Shown: positions 1-8,080, numbered from the stretch's first letter. The stretch: 51,956 bases of DNA from Bacilli bacterium (GCA_017432645.1 JAFRIU010000041.1:1-51956), one strand, 5' to 3'. Made by a program: numbers and translations. Notes: generated from the letters alone by a model not told the origin.

Positions 1-252
1 AAAAAGCTGATTTACTAATTTCTTATCTGCTAAATTTCCTTTTATGAATTGAAAATGATCATATTGCTGTAATATATTAAGACGATAATCTTTCAAATCA
101 ACGTCATAATAATCATTGACATTGTCAAGACCTACTACAGTAATATCATCAAATTCATCTAACAAACGCTTAGAAAGGAAAAAGCCAATAAATCCAGCAG
201 AACCCGTCACTAGCACTGTCTTACCCTTTAATTCTATTCTTTGCTTATTCAT
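1..252 (-). CDS. NAD-dependent epimerase/dehydratase, N-terminal fragment
   Basis: Only the first 84 residues lie in the window; the gene runs off the left edge. The start codon is at 252. The N-terminus carries a Rossmann fold: KTVLVTGSAGFIGFFLSKRL is the TGxxGFIG dinucleotide-binding loop of extended short-chain dehydrogenases, followed by the acidic beta-2 end and the pattern GLDNVNDYYDVDLKDYRL. The NDYYD..LK.YRL stretch is typical of UDP-glucuronate 4-epimerases of capsule clusters, which make UDP-galacturonate for polysaccharide synthesis in the cytoplasm. The next gene upstream on the same strand is a sugar transferase, which fits a capsule or exopolysaccharide role. The exact sugar specificity cannot be decided from the fragment. 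Confidence 0.8.
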   Translation of the reverse strand, partial: MNKQRIELKGKTVLVTGSAGFIGFFLSKRLLDEFDDITVVGLDNVNDYYDVDLKDYRLNILQQYDHFQFIKGNLADKKLVNQLF

Positions 253-327
253 TATTTCACACCCTTCAATAAAAAAGACACATTGTACAGAATGTGTTCT
301 TTTCTATAACTTTGTACAACTTATGAT

Positions 328-1014
328 CTACTTCGCACCTTTTCCAAAAAGTACAACTCGAAATGTCTTAAAAAATATCTTGATATCCATCTTAAATCCA
401 GCATTCTTAGAATATTCTTGTTCTAATATCAATCTACGTTTAAAAGAAACGTTGTTTCTTCCTGATACTTGCCACCAACCGGTTAGTCCGGGTTTTGTTT
501 TCACAATATCATCAAAATACTTTCCCATATCCTCTTTTTCTCTAGGAAGATAAGGTCTATTTCCTATCAAACTCATATCACCTAAGAAGATGTTAATAAA
601 CTGTGGCGTCTCATCCAAAGAAAATTTTCGAATAATTTTCCCCACTTTAGTAATTCTTGGATCATCTTTTAATTTCTTATTTGCTGTATATTCTTCTCTT
701 AGCTTCTCATCTTTCTCCAAGGCCTCAAATAAAATTTGATCCGCATTAGGAACCATACTACGGAACTTGAAAAATTTAAAATGTTTACCATTCTTACCAA
801 TTCTATCCTGTGTAAAAATAACATTTGTAAAATCACCAGTTAGCATATAAGCAATTTTTATAATAAATGCCAATGGTATAATAAAAATTAATCCTATTAT
901 AGATACAAAAATATCAAAAATTCTTTTTACAGTTAAATATAAAATTCTCTTGAATTTAAAATAAGCAGTTACTGTTTCCTTATCCGCAGTAATTGTCGTT
1001 ACATCTTCCTTCAT
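328..1014 (-). CDS. Polyprenyl-phosphate sugar-1-phosphate transferase (initiating glycosyltransferase)
   Basis: This membrane enzyme moves a hexose-1-phosphate from a nucleotide sugar onto undecaprenyl phosphate, the first step of capsule or exopolysaccharide repeat-unit synthesis. At 228 residues it is the short bacterial sugar transferase form (PF02397) without the large N-terminal membrane domain. One hydrophobic segment lies at about 33-56. The family motifs follow in order: KFFKFRSM near 79-86, the catalytic-region SLDETPQ near 132-138, GDMSLIGNRP near 145-154 and KPGLTGWWQVSGRN near 172-185. The start follows an AGGAGG site (ATAGGAGGATTCG before ATG). Genes for the tyrosine kinase pair CpsD/CpsC lie directly upstream and the epimerase downstream, making a polysaccharide cluster. 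Substrate is unknown. Confidence 0.92.
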   Translation of the reverse strand: MKEDVTTITADKETVTAYFKFKRILYLTVKRIFDIFVSIIGLIFIIPLAFIIKIAYMLTGDFTNVIFTQDRIGKNGKHFKFFKFRSMVPNADQILFEALEKDEKLREEYTANKKLKDDPRITKVGKIIRKFSLDETPQFINIFLGDMSLIGNRPYLPREKEDMGKYFDDIVKTKPGLTGWWQVSGRNNVSFKRRLILEQEYSKNAGFKMDIKIFFKTFRVVLFGKGAK

Positions 1015-1126
1015 TCGAATCCTCCTATATCAATAAATTCAATATAAAACAAGTATAGTAATACTTCAAATACATAACTTACTATTTCATTTTACCATAC
1101 TTTATCAAAAATAGGAAACAAAAAGA

Positions 1127-1176
1127 GTAAAAAAAGATAAGGTTTTTTCTCAAATGAAAAGAATCCCCTTATCTTT
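1127..1176 (-). terminator. Rho-independent terminator after the BY-kinase gene
   Basis: On the minus strand AAAGATAAGG (from 1176) pairs with CCTTATCTTT (ending 1133), followed by a run of T. It sits just after the stop of the kinase gene at 1190, so the sugar transferase gene at 1014 probably has its own promoter or depends on read-through. Confidence 0.75.
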
Positions 1177-1189
1177 CCTACATTTCAAA

Positions 1190-1879
1190 CTATTTCTTCA
1201 TATCTGTATAGTAGTATCCATAATAATTATTTCCAGAAGCAGTCGTGTGGTTTAGAATAATCCCATCTATTTTTAGATTTAATTGATCAAATAATTTCTT
1301 TACTTTTTCTACATTTTCCATTTTAGTTTTCTTTTCAAAAACTGTAACAATTCTAGCATCCACAAGAGGTGCTAAAACAACAGCATCCGAAAAATCAAGT
1401 GCAGGTGGACAATCTAGAAGAATAACATCATAACGTTTTTTTAGCTTCTGTAATAGCTTTTGATTATCTTTACTTTCCAATAATTCCACAGGATTTTCAG
1501 GAAGTGGTCCAGTAGGAAGAATATCCAAACCAGGAACCCTAGTCTCACAAATATAAGAGTTCAAATCTACTTTCTCATCATAATTACTAATTAAATTAGA
1601 ATAACCACCTGTAATCACATTTTCAACATGAAAAATCTCGTGCTGTCTACCTTTACGAAAATTAGCGTCAATTACCAAAACTTTCTTATCATCTTGAGCA
1701 AAAGACACAGCAAGATTGGCGGTAACAAAACTCTTTCCATCTCCTATTTCCGCAGAGGTATTCAAAATGGTTTTCATAGAAGACACTGTCAAATAAGTAC
1801 GAATATTACGAATAGATTCCGAAAAAAAGGACTTTGGTCTTTTTAAAATTTCTAATTCTCTATCTTTCACGTTTTTCAC
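1190..1879 (-). CDS. cpsD: Capsular tyrosine-protein kinase (BY-kinase, CpsD/CapB type)
   Basis: This cytoplasmic ATPase autophosphorylates on a C-terminal tyrosine cluster and controls chain length and export of polysaccharide together with its membrane partner. At 229 residues it has the usual split Gram-positive size. Walker A is EIGDGKSF at 44-51, Walker A' is VLVIDANFRKG at about 68-78 (DANFRKG instead of the common DADLRKP), and Walker B is VILLDCPPA at about 151-159. The C-terminal tail at 218-225 is tyrosine rich (YYGYYY). Its start overlaps the end of the adaptor gene by 20 bases, so the two are translationally linked. The function is clear from motifs; whether it acts on capsule or a secreted polymer is not. 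Confidence 0.93.
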   Translation of the reverse strand: MKNVKDRELEILKRPKSFFSESIRNIRTYLTVSSMKTILNTSAEIGDGKSFVTANLAVSFAQDDKKVLVIDANFRKGRQHEIFHVENVITGGYSNLISNYDEKVDLNSYICETRVPGLDILPTGPLPENPVELLESKDNQKLLQKLKKRYDVILLDCPPALDFSDAVVLAPLVDARIVTVFEKKTKMENVEKVKKLFDQLNLKIDGIILNHTTASGNNYYGYYYTDMKK

Positions 1880-2507
1880 TCTCCTCTACTGCAGGAACAA
1901 TACCAATGACTGGCAATCCTAGTCTAGTCTCAACATCATCACTACTCTTAACTGTTGTGTCAAAATAGAAAAGAACAAAAATAATCCCCAAAGAAAGCGC
2001 TAAAGCAGATATCAAGAAAATTAAATTGGTCTTCATAAACTGGATATTATAAGGTTTAGAATCTGCTACTGCCTTCTCCACGACAGTAACATTCTTTACT
2101 TTGTAAAGTTTTTGTGATTCTTTCAAGAATATCGGTACAATCTCATCTGCAATCTCTGCTGCTTTTTTAGGATCACGATAACTTACCGTAATTTTCATCA
2201 TTTCGGTATTTAAAATTTGAGATGCTTCCACTTGATTTTTCAAACTACTAGATTTTTCTGTTAAACTTAGTTGATCTATAACAGAATCCAGTACAGAACT
2301 AGAACGAACTACTTGAGCATAAGAACTCCACAAATTCTTAGTATCATTAGATACTAAAACAGTAGTAGTAGCACGATACATAGGTGTTTTAATAAATACA
2401 AGGTAGATATTTCCCACTACCAAACATAAAACTACTGCAAGAAAAACCCATAAGATCCTATCTCTAAAATAAAAAAATAATTCTTTTAAATCAATCTCTT
2501 CTTCCAT
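1860..2507 (-). CDS. cpsC: Polysaccharide chain-length determinant / BY-kinase activator (Wzz/CpsC type)
   Basis: The membrane partner of the tyrosine kinase encoded immediately downstream. At 215 residues it has the family layout: a short cytoplasmic N-terminus, a first membrane helix at about 17-35, an extracytoplasmic Wzz domain, a second helix at about 158-182 and a short cytoplasmic tail that would contact the kinase ATP site. The external domain shows the typical YRATTTVLVSND segment near the first helix and a predicted helical stretch ending at the second helix. The start follows AAGGAGGAAAAAGG. It is probably the first gene of the polysaccharide operon, with a candidate promoter at 2559-2564. 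Confidence 0.9.
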   Translation of the reverse strand: MEEEIDLKELFFYFRDRILWVFLAVVLCLVVGNIYLVFIKTPMYRATTTVLVSNDTKNLWSSYAQVVRSSSVLDSVIDQLSLTEKSSSLKNQVEASQILNTEMMKITVSYRDPKKAAEIADEIVPIFLKESQKLYKVKNVTVVEKAVADSKPYNIQFMKTNLIFLISALALSLGIIFVLFYFDTTVKSSDDVETRLGLPVIGIVPAVEESEKRER

Positions 2508-2558
2508 CCTTTTTCCTCCTTACAAAAAACCAGAAAATGACATCTCATTTCCTAGTTT

Positions 2559-2564
2559 AGTATA
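2559..2564 (-). promoter_or_regulatory. Candidate extended -10 for the cpsC-cpsD operon
   Basis: Minus strand TATACT preceded by TGA (extended -10 form) about 50 bases upstream of the cpsC start. No good -35 is visible, so this is a weak call. Confidence 0.4.
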
Positions 2565-2604
2565 TCATAAAACAAAAGGATTGTATCAGATTTTTTGCCC
2601 TACT

Positions 2605-3516
2605 TTACAAATCAATCTTCTGAACAGCTTCCCGAATAGTCTGAATAGAATTCTTAATTTTTTCCGTTTCCTCATCATTCAAAGGAATAAAAATTTTCTT
2701 TTTTACTCCGGTTGATCCTACAATTGCAGGAGTAGAAAGACAGATTTTATTTTCTTCATCCCAACTAGAAACTGGTAAAATGGAATTCTTATCTTCTATA
2801 ATGGCATTAGTGATTTTTACTAAACACATTCCTATTCCATAAGCAGTAGCACCCTTCTTCTCAATAATAACGTAAGCAGAATGTCTTACTTCTTCTTCCA
2901 TTTCATCTAATTCATCTTTCCTAAATAAATCAGAAACTTTTTGATAAGCAATATTAACATTACTCCAAGGAATAAATTCACTATCTCCATGTTCTCCAAC
3001 GACATATGCTTCAATATTCTTAGGATTTACTCCTGTCTTTTCACTTAAAATATAACGAAGTCTAGAAGTATCTAAAGTAGTTCCAGAACCAATTACTTGA
3101 GAATTAGGTAAACCACTATACTTCAAAGTAAGATATGTCATAACATCCAAAGGATTCGTCGCAACCACAAAAATACCATGAAAGCCATTCTTCATAATAT
3201 TAGAAATAATAGATTGAAAAATCTTACTATTCTTCTCTATTAAATCCATCCTAGTTTCACCAGGGGCCTGATTGGCACCAGCTGCAATAACAACAATCTT
3301 AGCATCCTGACAATCCTGATAATCTCCAACTCTTACTCGAATCTTAGAAGGACTATAAGCCATACAGTGATTTAAATCCATAGCTTCACCTTCACATTTT
3401 TCTTTATTAATGTCAATCAAAACCAACTCATCAACATAAACCTTTTGGTTGACTAAAGCATAAGCATAAGCCATTCCTACATTTCCACAACCAACTAATA
3501 CAACTTTATGATTCAT
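2605..3516 (-). CDS. ldh: L-lactate dehydrogenase
   Basis: This cytoplasmic enzyme reduces pyruvate to L-lactate with NADH at the end of fermentative glycolysis. The start chosen gives 303 residues and follows GAGGTGATTTT; an in-frame extension further upstream would overlap the divergent neighbour and lacks a ribosome site. The NAD loop VGCGNVG is at 8-14, the substrate-loop motif GANQAPGETRMDLIEKN at 80-96 carries glutamine 83 and arginine 89, and the active-site GEHGDSE at 174-180 carries histidine 176. Glutamine in the substrate loop favours lactate over malate dehydrogenase, which usually has arginine there. The gene stands alone with its own TATAAT promoter, divergent from the glycerophosphodiesterase gene. 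Confidence 0.92.
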   Translation of the reverse strand: MNHKVVLVGCGNVGMAYAYALVNQKVYVDELVLIDINKEKCEGEAMDLNHCMAYSPSKIRVRVGDYQDCQDAKIVVIAAGANQAPGETRMDLIEKNSKIFQSIISNIMKNGFHGIFVVATNPLDVMTYLTLKYSGLPNSQVIGSGTTLDTSRLRYILSEKTGVNPKNIEAYVVGEHGDSEFIPWSNVNIAYQKVSDLFRKDELDEMEEEVRHSAYVIIEKKGATAYGIGMCLVKITNAIIEDKNSILPVSSWDEENKICLSTPAIVGSTGVKKKIFIPLNDEETEKIKNSIQTIREAVQKIDL

Positions 3517-3534
3517 AAAATCACCTCTACTTTC

Positions 3535-3540
3535 ATTATA
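3535..3540 (-). promoter_or_regulatory. Candidate -10 (TATAAT) for ldh
   Basis: A perfect minus-strand TATAAT lies 18 bases upstream of the ldh start codon, just before its GAGGTG ribosome site. The -35 region is T-rich without a good TTGACA. It sits back-to-back with the promoter of the divergent gene. Confidence 0.6.
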
Positions 3541-3586
3541 ACACCCATTTTTTAAAAGAAAACATTCATTTTTTCTCTTTTTTCGA

Positions 3587-3592
3587 TATAAT
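3587..3592 (+). promoter_or_regulatory. Candidate -10 (TATAAT) for the glycerophosphodiesterase gene
   Basis: A perfect plus-strand TATAAT lies 20 bases before the start codon. The expected transcript would begin near 3599, immediately before the GAGGTGA ribosome site, giving a very short leader. The -35 is poor. Confidence 0.55.
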
Positions 3593-3612
3593 GAAATATA
3601 GAGGTGAGACTC

Positions 3613-4284
3613 ATGAAAATAAAGAATAATAAAATTGCGCATAGAGGAGTCTTTAATAATAAGAATATTCCAGAAAACTCATTAAAAGCATTTGAAAAAG
3701 CAATATCAATGGACTTTTCAATAGAATTAGATGTTCAACTAACAAAAGATAATGTTTTAATTGTCTTTCATGACGATAATTTAAAAAGACTAACTGGTCT
3801 AAACAAAAAAGTAACAGATTGTACCTACTTAGAAATCAAAAATCTAACTTTATTAGAAACCAAAGAAAAAATACCCACTCTAAAAGAAGTATTAAATCTC
3901 GTTCAAAATAAAGTATTACTAGATATTGAAATAAAAGGAAAGAAAAAGATTAAAACTCTATGTAATCTCTTAATAAAAGAATTAAACAGCTATGAAAACT
4001 TTATCTTAAAATCTTTTAATCCTAGAATTGTCCATTATTTAAAAAAGCATTATTCTAATCTAGAAGTTGGATATATCATTGATAAGAAAAGGGTTACTCT
4101 ATTTGCTAATAAACTTATTTTCTTATATACAAAACCAGATTTTCTAGCTATCCATAAAAGCTTATTAGAAACTAAGAAATTCCAAAAGTTAAAGAAAAAA
4201 TATCCCCTACTTGTATGGACAATAAAAAAGAAAGATCAAATATCTAGCGAAGAATATGTACTAATTTGTAATGATCTAATTTAA
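3613..4284 (+). CDS. Glycerophosphodiester phosphodiesterase
   Basis: This enzyme hydrolyses glycerophosphodiesters to glycerol-3-phosphate and an alcohol, recycling phospholipid head groups. At 223 residues it is a single GDPD TIM-barrel domain with no signal peptide, hence cytoplasmic. The family residues are in place: HRG at 10-12, glutamate 21 in the PENS motif, E-x-D at 38-40 (ELDVQLTKD) and HDD at 53-55, then DIEIKG in the middle of the barrel. The start at 3613 follows GAGGTGAG; the GTG within that ribosome site is also in frame but is not the likely start. It is monocistronic, divergent from ldh. Confidence 0.9.
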   Translation: MKIKNNKIAHRGVFNNKNIPENSLKAFEKAISMDFSIELDVQLTKDNVLIVFHDDNLKRLTGLNKKVTDCTYLEIKNLTLLETKEKIPTLKEVLNLVQNKVLLDIEIKGKKKIKTLCNLLIKELNSYENFILKSFNPRIVHYLKKHYSNLEVGYIIDKKRVTLFANKLIFLYTKPDFLAIHKSLLETKKFQKLKKKYPLLVWTIKKKDQISSEEYVLICNDLI

Positions 4285-4321
4285 ATCCATATAAGATTTA
4301 CAGTAAACACAAAGTAAAAAA

Positions 4322-4350
4322 TAGACACTAAAATCAAATTCATCTATAAT
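4322..4350 (+). promoter_or_regulatory. Promoter for the small ORF and coiled-coil gene
   Basis: TAGACA at 4322-4327 and TATAAT at 4345-4350 are separated by 17 bases, upstream of the AAGGAGG site of the 45-residue gene. Confidence 0.75.
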
Positions 4351-4388
4351 GATATTAACAGTATAAGAAAGTATAAGGAGGAAAAATT

Positions 4389-4526
4389 ATGGAAAACGAA
4401 AATTTAGAAAAATTATCATCTCTAAAAGAAGAAGAAGTAAATAGCATTTTTTCGCAACTAACAGCAAGCGAAATAGAAGCAATACTAGAAAAGGTAAATG
4501 AGGAGGATTCAAATGGCAATAACTAA
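4389..4526 (+). CDS. Small acidic protein, 45 residues, unknown
   Basis: A short gene with a strong AAGGAGG ribosome site, reading MENENLEKLSSLKEEEVNSI and onward to SNGNN. It is acidic, rich in Glu and Leu, and likely a single amphipathic helix pair (the LTASEIEAILEKV segment). Its last 14 bases overlap the next gene, whose GAGGAGG site is inside it, so translation of the two is coupled. It follows a good promoter. I do not recognise a family. It probably partners the coiled-coil protein that follows. Confidence 0.6.
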   Translation: MENENLEKLSSLKEEEVNSIFSQLTASEIEAILEKVNEEDSNGNN

Positions 4527-6261
4527 AGAAGAATACCTTAGACTTGTAGTCGAAACATTAAACGGATTAAAAAAACAAAAAAGCGATGCAATGACTAACA
4601 AAGCTTTTTATGAGGCATTAGCAAGAACAGCATCTCCAGTGCCTCAAGTTGTCCAAAAAGGACTAGAAGAAGCAGAAAATATATTAAATTCAATAGATCA
4701 GAAAATAGAAACACTAAAAGAGTTAGTAAATCTTCCTGCTTATGTTAGATTACAGACAATATCAAGCGAAGAACTAGAAAACTATAAAAAAGAAAAAATA
4801 GAAGAATCAACAGAAAAAATTCGATCTCTAGAAAGTGAAGTAAAAGCAAAAGAAGAGCAAATACAACATTTAATAGAACAACTTGAAAAGCCAAAAGCAG
4901 ATTTCAAAGAAGCATATCTAAATCAATCACGAGATCAAGATACAATACTTAATGAGCAAGCAAAACCAATATTAATCGAAATAGAAAAAGTAAGCAGAGA
5001 AATAGATGAAATAAATAAAAAAATAGAAACTGAAAAAGAAACTCTTAAAAGCATACAAGCTAAACCTATAGAAAAAATCAGAAAAGATTTAGTTGCTAAA
5101 GTAGAAAAAAATCATAATTACTCAAGACGAATTAACTCTGCAATACAAGCACTAAGTTCCATTCAAGATGAGCAAAGAGCACAGGAATTAGTTGAATTAT
5201 TAAAACTTCATGATGACCTAGTATCTAAAAGCAAATCTAGCTATAGTTCTAATGATAAAAGAAGCACGATAAAAATAGAAATAAATCATAAAGATGAATT
5301 TATTTGGGATGATAGAGACACTATAAAAATAGAGAGAAAATCTAGAAGTGTGTTAGACCATAAAGATGTCTTAAACAATTCTGTTCTAAATAGAATCATT
5401 AATAGAAGTGCTGAAAAAAAATCACATAACATGACAACAAATGGTGGTTGGGGCGACCCATATCGCTTTACTTTCAGCATAAATGATGCAGATAGATTTA
5501 TAGAAATAGTAAATGAAGAAATAGAATATTCAAAAAGACAAAAAGAAATCAATGAAAAAGAGATTACAGAAGAAAAACTTGGTATTTTAGTAAAAAGACA
5601 AAATGTAAGTGCAAGTGAAATAAATGAAAGTTTATTAGAAGAGCAAATTGCCTTTTTAACTCTACATAAAGAAAAAATTGGAGAAGATACCATTAAAAAT
5701 ATTGAAATGATGATAAAAGATTGGAAAAAGCTCAACAACTATTTAGAAAAGAAGAATCTAATATATGGTATCATCAAGAAAAATGAAACAGAAGAAAAGT
5801 TAGAAGAATTAACAGCAAAGCTTAGTCAAATATTATCTGAATGTCTTGAAAAAATATCTAACTGGTATAGACAACATACAAGCCTTTCCCAAATTACTTA
5901 CGATTACCAATATCATAAGGAAAGAAAAAACAATGAAATTGATCTTGGAATATCACTAGCACAACAAATGATTGAAGCTGTCAGAGAAAAGAAGAAAGAA
6001 AGAGAAAATGAAAAAGAGGAACTTCAAAAGAAAACAGAAGAAGTCCTAGAAAAAATTGAAAGTATAGTTGGTCCAGAAAGAAAAAAACAAATCATAGAAG
6101 AACCAGCCAGAATCTCCAATGAAGAAGAAACTGTATATGAAAGTAGAATCCTTAATCAAGTGGAAGAGGCAAATAAGCAGTTACAACCTATGTCTGCAGA
6201 TGAAATTGATCAAATGCTTTCCTTCGTTGATTCTACAGAAAAAACAGGCTTTACTAGATAG
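4513..6261 (+). CDS. Large coiled-coil protein of unknown function
   Basis: The start at 4513 follows GAGGAGG and gives 582 residues. No signal peptide or membrane segment is visible, so it is probably cytoplasmic. Long heptad-like Glu/Lys/Leu/Ile stretches at about 75-200 and 340-520 indicate extended coiled coils. A less helical middle part at about 240-330 contains DEFIWDDRDTIKIERKSRSV and NGGWGDPYRFTFSI, a possible small folded domain. It ends with an acidic tail. The gene is in an operon with the overlapping 45-residue gene and closes with a strong terminator. I do not recognise the family; a structural or SMC-like scaffold role would be speculation. Confidence 0.8.
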   Translation: MAITKEEYLRLVVETLNGLKKQKSDAMTNKAFYEALARTASPVPQVVQKGLEEAENILNSIDQKIETLKELVNLPAYVRLQTISSEELENYKKEKIEESTEKIRSLESEVKAKEEQIQHLIEQLEKPKADFKEAYLNQSRDQDTILNEQAKPILIEIEKVSREIDEINKKIETEKETLKSIQAKPIEKIRKDLVAKVEKNHNYSRRINSAIQALSSIQDEQRAQELVELLKLHDDLVSKSKSSYSSNDKRSTIKIEINHKDEFIWDDRDTIKIERKSRSVLDHKDVLNNSVLNRIINRSAEKKSHNMTTNGGWGDPYRFTFSINDADRFIEIVNEEIEYSKRQKEINEKEITEEKLGILVKRQNVSASEINESLLEEQIAFLTLHKEKIGEDTIKNIEMMIKDWKKLNNYLEKKNLIYGIIKKNETEEKLEELTAKLSQILSECLEKISNWYRQHTSLSQITYDYQYHKERKNNEIDLGISLAQQMIEAVREKKKERENEKEELQKKTEEVLEKIESIVGPERKKQIIEEPARISNEEETVYESRILNQVEEANKQLQPMSADEIDQMLSFVDSTEKTGFTR

Positions 6262-6262
6262 A

Positions 6263-6291
6263 AAAAAACAACGCTAACACGTTGTTTTTTT
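6263..6291. terminator. Bidirectional terminator between convergent genes
   Basis: AAAAACAACG pairs with CGTTGTTTTT around the loop CTAACA, with A and T runs outside. It serves the plus-strand coiled-coil gene and overlaps the stop of the minus-strand DUF1848 gene. Confidence 0.85.
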
Positions 6292-7171
6292 ATACTTTTC
6301 TTTCTTTAATGACATCATCTGGTAAAACTTCACCAATTAACAAAGAAGAGTTTGGATGATGCTTAAGAATATTCTCCCCTACTTTCTTCTCATCATAATT
6401 TGCATAACAGTACTTACAAAAATGTCTACAAGTATTGTATACACCAATATCAACCATTTCTACACAATGACATTTTCTTGCTTTCCACTCTCTTTTATAA
6501 ATCTTATTGGTTAAACGAAAAGCTAACTCTTTAGATAAACACTCATCCTGAATAAATCCATATTCTGTTAAGTTTCTTTCCTCAAAACAAGTATGAACAA
6601 CCATTCCATGCTTTTTAGCACTACTACTAAAAGAAGTACCTATCATTTTATAATCCTCTTCTGTAAGTTTCCGATATTTCAATACAGAATAGTTTTTTCT
6701 AACATTTTGATAATCATCCACAAAAGAAATTAATATTTTCTGAACATAACCATCTAATAGAAAACAAAGTCTATTAAAAGAAGCAATATGATAATCTAAA
6801 GAATAAATGTCATTAATAAGAATGGGATCATATCTCACAACAACATTTTCCTTCCCAACAATCTGAGAAAGTTTTTGAATGGCTTGAATGATTTCTTTTT
6901 TAGAAGGAACACCCGGTTCAATATCATTCTTATAAGGAGTTAGGGTCACATGAAAATAAACAGGATAAGAAATATCTTTAATCTTATCCAAAATAGGAAT
7001 CGGATTCTTAGTACAAAAGAAAATCAAATCCACATCACTCATAGAAATTCTACTAACTAATTTAGGATTAAAAGGATTTCGTACATCTATAAATCCCTCT
7101 TTTAAACGATTCATAAACCAATTAGTATAAAAGGCAACAATATCGGTTCTACCACTAACGTTTAAAATCAT
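6290..7171 (-). CDS. DUF1848 family protein (radical-SAM-like cysteine motif)
   Basis: A 293-residue cytoplasmic protein that matches the DUF1848 family by its opening (ILNVSGRTDIVAFYTNWF), by the middle segment VYFHVTLTPYKNDIEPGVP and by the C-terminal cluster CHCVEMVDIGVYNTC followed by CRHFCKYCYANY. The cysteine pattern (CxC, then CxxxCxxCYAN) suggests an iron-sulphur or zinc site; the family is often grouped near radical SAM enzymes, but its reaction is not known. Its start overlaps the 100-residue gene upstream by 17 bases, and a zinc-ribbon-like gene precedes that, so three genes form one operon. Function is unassigned. Confidence 0.85.
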   Translation of the reverse strand: MILNVSGRTDIVAFYTNWFMNRLKEGFIDVRNPFNPKLVSRISMSDVDLIFFCTKNPIPILDKIKDISYPVYFHVTLTPYKNDIEPGVPSKKEIIQAIQKLSQIVGKENVVVRYDPILINDIYSLDYHIASFNRLCFLLDGYVQKILISFVDDYQNVRKNYSVLKYRKLTEEDYKMIGTSFSSSAKKHGMVVHTCFEERNLTEYGFIQDECLSKELAFRLTNKIYKREWKARKCHCVEMVDIGVYNTCRHFCKYCYANYDEKKVGENILKHHPNSSLLIGEVLPDDVIKERKV

Positions 7172-7457
7172 GCTTCAACATTCTCTTTTGCTTTTTCTCT
7201 TCTCGTCTTTCCATATAAGCAATAGCAACATCTTCTAAAGTAAAGAAAGTGGCAACCTTATCTTCTGTAAAGCAAACTGCATCTTCCAACGTCGGAAAAG
7301 AAAAATTAAGAATTCCCCTATCACTATTACAAACTCTTAGTAAATAAAAAGAAGACTTCCCATCAACGAAAGATTGAATACTAACATAAAAGTTCATAAG
7401 AGAAATAGACATTTCATTATCCTGGATATACCAATGATTAAGCTCAATTGCTTTCAT
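7155..7457 (-). CDS. Conserved small protein, 100 residues, unknown
   Basis: The start chosen at 7457 follows AAAGGGATTCT and gives 100 residues beginning MKAIELNHWYIQDNEMSISL. The middle contains a probable small beta-sheet (SFYLLRVCNSDRGILNFSFP), the end is basic (RREEKKQKRMLKHDFKR). There is no membrane segment. It overlaps both neighbours (the 154-residue gene by 14 bases, the DUF1848 gene by 17), so the three are translationally coupled and likely work together. I do not recognise a family. Confidence 0.7.
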   Translation of the reverse strand: MKAIELNHWYIQDNEMSISLMNFYVSIQSFVDGKSSFYLLRVCNSDRGILNFSFPTLEDAVCFTEDKVATFFTLEDVAIAYMERREEKKQKRMLKHDFKR

Positions 7458-7908
7458 AGAATCCCTTTCCTTTCGTATATTTCTTAATCTTATCAACTGT
7501 ATAACTTTTTTGATAAGGAAATAATACTTCTTCCATTTTCTCTGACAAAACTTCTTTTTTCATATTAGAACGATAATAAAAATCCATATTTTGAAAAACT
7601 TCTTCTCTAATTTTCTGTAATACTTCAATCGTTCCTATCAAAGAAAGATGAGATAAGGAGATAATCCTAGAATTTTGAAATGTATTTACATGAAAAGAAT
7701 TTTGTATAAGTCCACAAGCAGGACAAAAGTAAGTCCCATTAGTTGCTTTTTTCCTAGGAAAATTATCATGAAACTGAAAAACAATCTCATGTTTACATTC
7801 TTGAAACAACAACTTCTGCTCTTGATTCAAACCTTCTATTTCTTTTAATAATTTAATCTTTTTGGAATCGATTTCCCCTCTTTTTTGAAAGGACTCTTGA
7901 TAATTCAT
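7444..7908 (-). CDS. Small protein with a CPAC zinc-ribbon-like motif, unknown
   Basis: 154 residues, with the start following GGAGGATGATAAA. The first 35 residues are a charged helix. A cysteine at about 38 (ECKHEI) and the pair in FCPACGLIQ near 62-70 may bind zinc, although only three clear cysteines are visible. The C-terminus is helical and basic (DKIKKYTKGKG). It is first in a three-gene overlapping operon that ends with the DUF1848 protein. I do not recognise the family; a nucleic-acid-binding role would be a guess based on the metal motif. Confidence 0.7.
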   Translation of the reverse strand: MNYQESFQKRGEIDSKKIKLLKEIEGLNQEQKLLFQECKHEIVFQFHDNFPRKKATNGTYFCPACGLIQNSFHVNTFQNSRIISLSHLSLIGTIEVLQKIREEVFQNMDFYYRSNMKKEVLSEKMEEVLFPYQKSYTVDKIKKYTKGKGFYESN

Positions 7909-7944
7909 TTTATCATCCTCCTAAAAAAATTATATCATACATAT

Positions 7945-7968
7945 AAAAAAAACGAACGATAAGTTCGT
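7945..7968 (-). terminator. Terminator after tRNA-Thr
   Basis: On the minus strand ACGAAC and GTTCGT pair around a five-base loop and are followed by seven T. Confidence 0.8.
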
Positions 7969-7981
7969 ATAGATTAATAAC

Positions 7982-8055
7982 TGGTGCCGATAGTAAGAAT
8001 TGAACTTACCGCTGGTCCTTACCAAGGACCTGTTTTACCACTAAACTATATCGGC
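7982..8055 (-). tRNA. tRNA-Thr (anticodon GGT)
   Basis: The minus strand folds as a full cloverleaf. Acceptor GCCGATA pairs with TATCGGC, the anticodon stem is GGTCC/GGACC with loop TTGGTAA, and the T arm GTAAG-TTCAATT-CTTAC is present. The 3' CCA is encoded. The anticodon GGT reads ACC and ACT. A terminator-like hairpin lies directly upstream of its 5' end, between it and tRNA-Ala. Confidence 0.95.
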
Positions 8056-8080
8056 AAAAGAAAAACCCGAAATCCGGGTT
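8056..8080 (-). terminator. Terminator-like hairpin between tRNA-Ala and tRNA-Thr
   Basis: The minus strand AACCCG-GATTT-CGGGTT is followed by TTTCTTTT and then, with no space for a promoter, the first base of tRNA-Thr. It could end the tRNA-Ala transcript, or serve as a processing or partial-termination signal. Confidence 0.65.

Noticed and set aside
116-553. Plus-strand open frame over the left end
   Set aside because: It runs antisense to the epimerase and sugar transferase genes, both with clear motifs, and has no ribosome site.
3517-3642. N-terminal extension of lactate dehydrogenase
   Set aside because: It overlaps the divergent gene, lacks a ribosome site, and the chosen start gives the normal family opening.
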